DNA of 64,000 bases. It comes from Actinomycetota bacterium. Its GTDB lineage: Bacteria > Actinomycetota > Actinomycetes > Streptosporangiales > Streptosporangiaceae. Positions 58,901 to 64,000 of the stretch are shown here, piece by piece. Below the pieces are notes generated by a model, which worked only from the letters and a program-made list of their open reading frames with translations, was not told the DNA's origin and ran no database searches. Every line of letters begins with the position of its first letter. The stretch's first letter is position 1. Location of the stretch: positions 1 through 64,000 of the forward strand of contig DAHVAR010000091.1 in assembly GCA_027314515.1 (NCBI GenBank), read 5' to 3'. The position numbers and the translations under genes were made by a program.

Positions 58901-59461
58901 TCAGGTCTTCTCGGGGGCACCGCGACGCTGGCTCATCTGTGCCAGCATCGCGGCGGTGAAGTTGCCGGGCTCGACGTCAGCAAGGGACAGGTACGTCTCG
59001 GTCCGCTGTACGCCGCTGATCTGGAAGATCTCGGCGAGCAGCAGCTCACGCAGGTGCGCGTGATCCCGGACGCGCAGCCGGACTAGCAGATCCAGGCCGC
59101 CGGTCACCACGCTCATGCCCTCAGCCTCTGGCAGCGCCCGGATCGCTTTAATGATCTCGCTGAGGTCCATGCCGGGGCCGGCCGTGACCGCGATATAGAC
59201 GACGACCGGGTATCCGAGGGCCGCCCAGTCGACATCGACCCGGTAACCCCTGATTGCGCCCAGGCGCTCCAATCGGGCAATCCGGTCAGCCACCGCGGGA
59301 GGCGACATCTCGACTTGCCTGGCCAGCGCACGCTGTGACTGGCGAGCGTCGTTCGCCAGTGCGCGTAGCAGGGCTAGGTCGATGTCGTCTACCTCAACCT
59401 TCGGGCGGGCGGCCAGGGTGACTTCGGCCAGCCTCGCGAAGGGCGCTGAGACAGTTGCCAT
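58901..59461 (-). CDS. Lrp/AsnC family transcriptional regulator
   Basis: 'VDDIDLALLRALANDARQSQRALARQVEMSPPAVADRIARLERLGAI'. Confidence 0.94.
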   Translation of the reverse strand: MATVSAPFARLAEVTLAARPKVEVDDIDLALLRALANDARQSQRALARQVEMSPPAVADRIARLERLGAIRGYRVDVDWAALGYPVVVYIAVTAGPGMDLSEIIKAIRALPEAEGMSVVTGGLDLLVRLRVRDHAHLRELLLAEIFQISGVQRTETYLSLADVEPGNFTAAMLAQMSQRRGAPEKT

Positions 59462-59542
59462 ATGCCAGCCGACCGTTCGTGATGCCGAGTAACTTGAGTT
59501 ATGCTGGCTGATACCGCCGCTGCTTCTGTAAAGCACGCGGTG

Positions 59543-59565
59543 AGAAATTCTTACATTTGCAAAAT
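59543..59565. promoter_or_regulatory. AT-rich island agaaattcttacatttgcaaaat, candidate Lrp/AsnC site and promoter
   Basis: 18 of 23 bases A/T in a very GC-rich window, between divergent genes. Confidence 0.45.
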
Positions 59566-59590
59566 CGGCTGTCAAGATACGGAAGCGCTA

Positions 59591-60850
59591 ATGACCGCAG
59601 CAATGGACCAGCGCCACATCAGCCTGCCTGGCACGGCTGCAGGCGGCACTGCGCGTGACTGGGACGCCGCTTTGGCCAAGCGCACGAAGTCACTCGGGGG
59701 CGGCGAGATCACCGCGATTCTCGCGCTCGCCGGGGCGTCCGACGTCATCACGTTTTCAGGCGGGTTCCCCGATCCGGCCACGTTTCCCGCGCCAGTGCTC
59801 GCGGACATAGCGGCCCGCCTGATCACGCAGGACCCGGGTGTTGCCCTGCAGTACTCGGCGACCGAGGGCATCGCGGGGGTGCGCGACTACGTGGCCGGCC
59901 GGCTGGCTGCGCTCCAGGGCCGCACGCCGGGCCCGTCGGAGTTGATGGTCACCAGCGGCGGCATCGACTGCATGGAGTTGGTCGCCAAGAGCTACCTGGA
60001 TGCCGGGGACGCGGTCGTGGTGGAGGCGCCGACCTACCTGGGCGCGATCATGGCGTTCCGCGGCTACGAGGCTGACGTGCGGGGCGTGCCGGTCGACAGT
60101 GACGGGTTGCGAACCGACGTGCTCGCCGATCAGCTGGCCGCTGGCCTGCGACCGAAGATCTTGTACACGATCCCGGATTTCCAGAATCCGACCGGGCTGA
60201 CGATGGGCGCGTCCCGCCGGAGTGAGCTGATCGCGCTGGCCCGGCGGTACGGGTTCCTGATCCTCGAGGACGTCGCCTACCGGGATCTCCACTTCGACCA
60301 GCCGCCGCCAGACAGCCTGTGGTCGATGGCGCCAGATGTCGTGCTGCAGGCCGGGACGTTCTCCAAGATCTTCTGCCCGGGCTTCCGGATGGGCTGGGCG
60401 GCAGGGCCGGCCGAGATCATCAGCCGGCTGGTGGTGGCCAAGCAGAACTCCGATCAGTGCTCGGGCGCTCTTGGTCAGCGGATGCTGGAGGAGTATGGCC
60501 GCGGCGGGCACATGGAACGTCAGATCGTCGCCTCTCGTGCGCTGTATGCGCGCCGCGCCGCCCTGATGGACCAGGCGCTGACCGCGCACATGCCGGAGGG
60601 CACGACATGGACTACACCGCAGGGCGGCTTCTACATCTGGGTCACCGCCCCCGACGGTGTGGATACCGTGGCCTTGTCCGCCGCGGCGCGAGCGCGAAAA
60701 GTCGCCTATGTACCAGGCCGGCCCTTCTACCCCGGTGACGAGGGCGCGGCGCAGATCCGCCTCGCTTACAGCCGGGTGGCTAACGAGTTGATCGAGGAGG
60801 GCATCCACCGGATCGGCGGGGTGCTCAGAACTGCCCTGGAGGAACAATGA
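59591..60850 (+). CDS. PLP-dependent aminotransferase (2-aminoadipate/MocR-type fold I)
   Basis: 'ITFSGGFPDPATFPAPVLADIAARL', 'YTIPDFQNPTGLTM', 'LILEDVAYRDLHF', 'AGTFSKIFCPGFRMGWA'. Confidence 0.93.
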   Translation: MTAAMDQRHISLPGTAAGGTARDWDAALAKRTKSLGGGEITAILALAGASDVITFSGGFPDPATFPAPVLADIAARLITQDPGVALQYSATEGIAGVRDYVAGRLAALQGRTPGPSELMVTSGGIDCMELVAKSYLDAGDAVVVEAPTYLGAIMAFRGYEADVRGVPVDSDGLRTDVLADQLAAGLRPKILYTIPDFQNPTGLTMGASRRSELIALARRYGFLILEDVAYRDLHFDQPPPDSLWSMAPDVVLQAGTFSKIFCPGFRMGWAAGPAEIISRLVVAKQNSDQCSGALGQRMLEEYGRGGHMERQIVASRALYARRAALMDQALTAHMPEGTTWTTPQGGFYIWVTAPDGVDTVALSAAARARKVAYVPGRPFYPGDEGAAQIRLAYSRVANELIEEGIHRIGGVLRTALEEQ

Positions 60851-61365
60851 GTACCGTGCCTGCCCGGCGGGACGACGCCCCGGAGCCCCCCGGATCGCTC
60901 GGCGATGCGGCGAGCCACTTCACCACGGAGGCACACGGCGAGCCAGCCGGTCCCGGCCGGTACGTCAATGTGGACTCGATCAGCCCGGTCGAGTTCCTCC
61001 CCGGGCTCGGGTTCCGGCCGGTCAGCGGGCAGCGCGGGATGACGAACTTCGTCAGCTTCGAGCCAGGCGCGAAAGCGCCGCGGCATGTGCACGAGGAGGA
61101 GCAGATCGTCATCGTTATCGATGGCGAGTTCACCTTCGACCTGGACGGCGACGTACGCGTCATGCGCAAGGGCGACGTCGCGGTCGTGCCAGCGTGGGTC
61201 CCGCACGGGGCATGGACTACTGACAGCCACTGCCTGGAGATCGACGTGTTCTGCCCGCCGCGGCAAAGCCTGCTAAAGCTCGCCGCCGCTCAGGCCGGCC
61301 AGGTCGCGCAGGCCGGCCAGGCCACGCCGGCAGGCCAGGCCGGGCAGGCGGGGAGCGAGTCCTAG
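60847..61365 (+). CDS. cupin domain-containing protein with Ala/Gly/Gln-rich tail
   Basis: 'PGAKAPRHVHEEEQIVIVIDGEFTFDLDGDVRVMRKGDVAVVPAWVPHG'; ATGA overlap with the aminotransferase. Confidence 0.92.
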   Translation: MSTVPARRDDAPEPPGSLGDAASHFTTEAHGEPAGPGRYVNVDSISPVEFLPGLGFRPVSGQRGMTNFVSFEPGAKAPRHVHEEEQIVIVIDGEFTFDLDGDVRVMRKGDVAVVPAWVPHGAWTTDSHCLEIDVFCPPRQSLLKLAAAQAGQVAQAGQATPAGQAGQAGSES

Positions 61366-62160
61366 GTGGACCTCGGGCTGGCCGGCCGCAAGGCGATCGT
61401 CACCGGCGGGTCGAAGGGACTAGGCAAGGCCATCACCGCCGATCTGATGGCCGAGGGCGCATCGGTCGTCATCTGCTCTCGGCATGTCGCCGAGCTCGAG
61501 TCGACGGCAGCGGAATTGACGAAGAGCGCAGCCGACGGGGGCGGCGCCGTGTTCGCGCTGCCGTGCGACGTGACAGACCCGGACCAGGTCATCAGCTTCA
61601 TCGATGACGCGACGGCCGCCCTTGGCGGGCTGGACATCCTGGTCAACAATGCCGGCGGGGCCAGGCCCGGGCAGTTCGGCACCTTGACCGATGACGACTG
61701 GCATGCCGACATCGAGGTCAAGCTGCTTGCCCAGATCCGGTGCACCAGGGCGGCGCTGACGCCGCTACGGCAGAGCCAGGCGCCCCGGGTAGTCAACATC
61801 AACGCCGTGTACGCGCGCTACCCCGATCCCGCATTCCTCGCCTCCTCCGTCAACAGGGCCTCCTGCCTCAGCCTGTCGAAGGCGCTGTCCATCGAACTGG
61901 GCCGGGAGGGGATCCTGGTCAACAGTGTCAACATCGGCCTGGTCGAGACCCCGCAGTGGCAGAACATCCACCGCCGGCGGGCACCCGGCATGTCGGCCGA
62001 GCAGTTCTTCGGCAAGCTGGCCGAAGCCGAGGTCCCGCTCGGCCGGTTCGGCCGCCCTGACGAGGTCGCGGGGCTGGTGACGTTCCTGGCTAGTGACCGG
62101 GCCAGCTACATTGCCGGCGCGTCCATCGACGTCGCTGGCGGGATGGGCAAATTTCTCTAG
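61366..62160 (+). CDS. SDR family oxidoreductase
   Basis: 'AIVTGGSKGLGKAI', 'DILVNNAGGARPG', C-terminal 'LASDRASYIAGASIDVAGG'; GTG start immediately after the cupin stop. Catalytic Tyr-x-x-x-Lys is atypical (see findings). Confidence 0.93.
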   Translation: MDLGLAGRKAIVTGGSKGLGKAITADLMAEGASVVICSRHVAELESTAAELTKSAADGGGAVFALPCDVTDPDQVISFIDDATAALGGLDILVNNAGGARPGQFGTLTDDDWHADIEVKLLAQIRCTRAALTPLRQSQAPRVVNINAVYARYPDPAFLASSVNRASCLSLSKALSIELGREGILVNSVNIGLVETPQWQNIHRRRAPGMSAEQFFGKLAEAEVPLGRFGRPDEVAGLVTFLASDRASYIAGASIDVAGGMGKFL

Positions 62161-62173
62161 GGAACGGGGTTGC

Positions 62174-62956
62174 ATGTGCCGGCTGCTTGGTTACTGCTCG
62201 GATCATGAGGCGTCGCTGGAGGACCTGATCGGCGCCGATGGCCTCCGCGAATTCACTGGTCTGTGCGCACTGCACGGCGACGGGTGGGGGATGGCCTGGT
62301 ACAACGGCGCCGAGCCCAGCATCCGCAAATCGCCGCTCCGCGCCGACAGCGAGCCGGAGTATGACAAGCTGGCCCGCGATCCGCTGGCCAGCCTGGGGCT
62401 GGTGCACCTCCGCTGGGCAACTCCCGGCCTTGGCGTGACCGAGCGCAACAGTCACCCGTTCCGGTACGGCCAGTACGTGTTCGCGCACAATGGCGCTATC
62501 CATCCGCAGAACAGGCTGCCCGAGATGCTGCCGCCGCAGTGGGAGAGCAAGCTGGCTGGCACGACCGACAGCGAACGGTACTTCCTGCTCGTCATGTCGC
62601 GGCTGGCCAGTAACGGCGGAGACATTGTAGCGGCGATCGCGGCGGCGGCCGCCGACATCGACGCCGTGTTCGAGCCGAACAGCCTGAACGCGATCCTGCT
62701 ATCTCCTGACAAGCTCTACGCGATCAGCTGGTACCACCGTGACCGGATACCAGAAGCCAAGCTGCAGGCTCTCGGTTGCAAGCCGGATGAGGTCGCGGCC
62801 TACTTCGACCTGGCGTACCGCGCGACTGATAGTTCCGTGGTTGTCGCTAGCTCGGGCTGGCCGCAGCCCGGCTGGACGCCGCTGGAGAACCGTCATGTCC
62901 TGGTGACGGACCGCCGAACTCTCACGACCGCGGTGCTACCGCTGACGGTGGTCTAG
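62174..62956 (+). CDS. class II glutamine amidotransferase (EgtC-like)
   Basis: N-terminal Cys2 'MCRLLGYCSD', 'LCALHGDGWGMAWYNG', 'HLRWATPGLGVTERNSHPF', 'FAHNGAI'. Confidence 0.93.
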   Translation: MCRLLGYCSDHEASLEDLIGADGLREFTGLCALHGDGWGMAWYNGAEPSIRKSPLRADSEPEYDKLARDPLASLGLVHLRWATPGLGVTERNSHPFRYGQYVFAHNGAIHPQNRLPEMLPPQWESKLAGTTDSERYFLLVMSRLASNGGDIVAAIAAAAADIDAVFEPNSLNAILLSPDKLYAISWYHRDRIPEAKLQALGCKPDEVAAYFDLAYRATDSSVVVASSGWPQPGWTPLENRHVLVTDRRTLTTAVLPLTVV

Positions 62957-62997
62957 CGGGGCGGCGGTCTAGCGGAGCGGTGATCTAGCGGAGCGAG
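62950..62997. repeat. three tandem ~16-bp units covering the stop codons of two convergent genes
   Basis: ggtctagcggggcggc / ggtctagcggagcggt / gatctagcggagcgag. Confidence 0.93.
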
Positions 62998-63413
62998 AGC
63001 GCCCGCGCGTCGGCCCGATCCGGCGCGGCGCTGGTCAGGTCCAGGTATGGCTCCTCGTCCGGCTCAGGCAGGGCCATCGCGCTGGCGCTCGGCGTCGGCC
63101 GCGGCCGCCGCGGGTGGCCTGCCGCCGAGGTTCCGCCGCGGCCGCGGTAGATGAGCAGGCCGTTCACCGGGTCGGGGACCGCGTCCAGGGCGGCGCGCAC
63201 CACCGGCAGGTCTCGGAAGGCCAGCCATTGCGCATCGGTGTGGAAGCAGACTTCGAAGGCGACTCCCCAGGTGCCTGCATGCCAGATCCCGTCGAGCGCG
63301 CCGTTAGTGAGCGCTGCCTCGATCAGTTCGGAGTCGTGGGCCTGCTGCCACTGGAAGGCAGAGAACTCAGCGAACTCCGAGTGCAGGACCTCGATCGACC
63401 ACCAGTCAGCCAT
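62985..63413 (-). CDS. hypothetical protein
   Basis: 142 aa from ATG 63413: 'MADWWSIEVLHSEFAEFSAFQWQQAHDSELIEAALTNGALDGIWHAGTWGVAFEVCF...'. Confidence 0.7.
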   Translation of the reverse strand: MADWWSIEVLHSEFAEFSAFQWQQAHDSELIEAALTNGALDGIWHAGTWGVAFEVCFHTDAQWLAFRDLPVVRAALDAVPDPVNGLLIYRGRGGTSAAGHPRRPRPTPSASAMALPEPDEEPYLDLTSAAPDRADARALSLR

Positions 63414-63567
63414 TACCTGAATGGTACGTCCGCGCGAACAGGCGCGGAAGGGGCGCGGGCCCCTGGTGCCCTGCGCGTAACCGCCGTGCAACCGGAGTGC
63501 CGAAAACTAGCCGGCCCGAAGCGGACGCATCGCGATCCGGCCGAGCGCGGCGGCCACGCAGCCGGGC

Positions 63568-63981
63568 TTAGCCGCGGTGACTGTGGCTAGGGCTGGCATG
63601 TCGGCCCGCTCCCCGCATGGACGGCCGTGACGTGGCTAGCCGCGCCCGGAAGCGGGGCACCGGGAGGGGCCGGACCGGAGCGATCCGGACCAGGCAGTTG
63701 TAGGTCACGACGGCGATCGCTATGTGCATGAGCATCAGCACCCCGATTGCGTCGCCAGGCTCGCCCCGGTAGAGGATGTAAAGGTCGGGCAGCCACAGGA
63801 CCAGGGTGACCAGGATGGCACTGCGGACGAACAGCCAGCGCGGCTGTGAGCTCACCCTGGTCACCACGGGCCAGCCGATACAGGCGATGATGACGCCGAC
63901 CACGGTGAGCCTCCCGTAGTCGAAAAACTGAAAGTGCATATAGCCCCTGGTCGACGGGAACACTGCCTGGCCGATGACCAC
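63568..63981 (-). CDS. small integral membrane protein of unknown function
   Basis: Four hydrophobic segments (VVGVIIACIGWPVV, FVRSAILVTLVLWLPDLYIL, GVLMLMHIAIAVVTYNCLV). Confidence 0.6.
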   Translation of the reverse strand: MVIGQAVFPSTRGYMHFQFFDYGRLTVVGVIIACIGWPVVTRVSSQPRWLFVRSAILVTLVLWLPDLYILYRGEPGDAIGVLMLMHIAIAVVTYNCLVRIAPVRPLPVPRFRARLATSRPSMRGAGRHASPSHSHRG

Positions 63982-64000
63982 GAGCAGCGCGTCCGCCGCT

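Overview
64 kb of high-GC actinobacterial-type chromosome, densely coding. I support about 57 protein genes, one decayed gene remnant, several terminator-like hairpins and several regulatory palindromes. I found no rRNA, tRNA or CRISPR. The left edge sits inside an IS1634-type transposase. Main blocks: (i) a K+ uptake supercluster at 9.7-20.3 kb, made of a KimA/YdaO-like permease convergent with kdpFABC-kdpE-kdpD-kdpE. It has two KdpE-type regulators around one KdpD, and two overlapping 29-aa membrane micro-ORFs (kdpF plus an unlisted one) preceded by two operator-like repeats 32 bp apart. (ii) A Tat-exported DMFase-beta-like protein, then a LolA-like/ABC transporter operon. (iii) A purine nucleoside phosphorylase gene next to a full-length phosphohexomutase homologue whose catalytic serine, metal and phosphate loops are all altered (predicted pseudoenzyme). 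(iv) A FtsX/MacB-type ABC cassette bracketed by a 40-bp perfect direct repeat that carries the end of the permease gene and the ribosome-binding site of the ATPase gene. (v) A 55-63 kb cluster of APC permease, glutamine-synthetase-like ligase, AsnC regulator, aminotransferase, cupin, SDR and class II amidotransferase, my best candidate for an undescribed gamma-glutamyl amine/amino-acid pathway. Short in-frame or terminal tandem duplications recur at gene ends. All calls come from reading the sequence; no database search was run.
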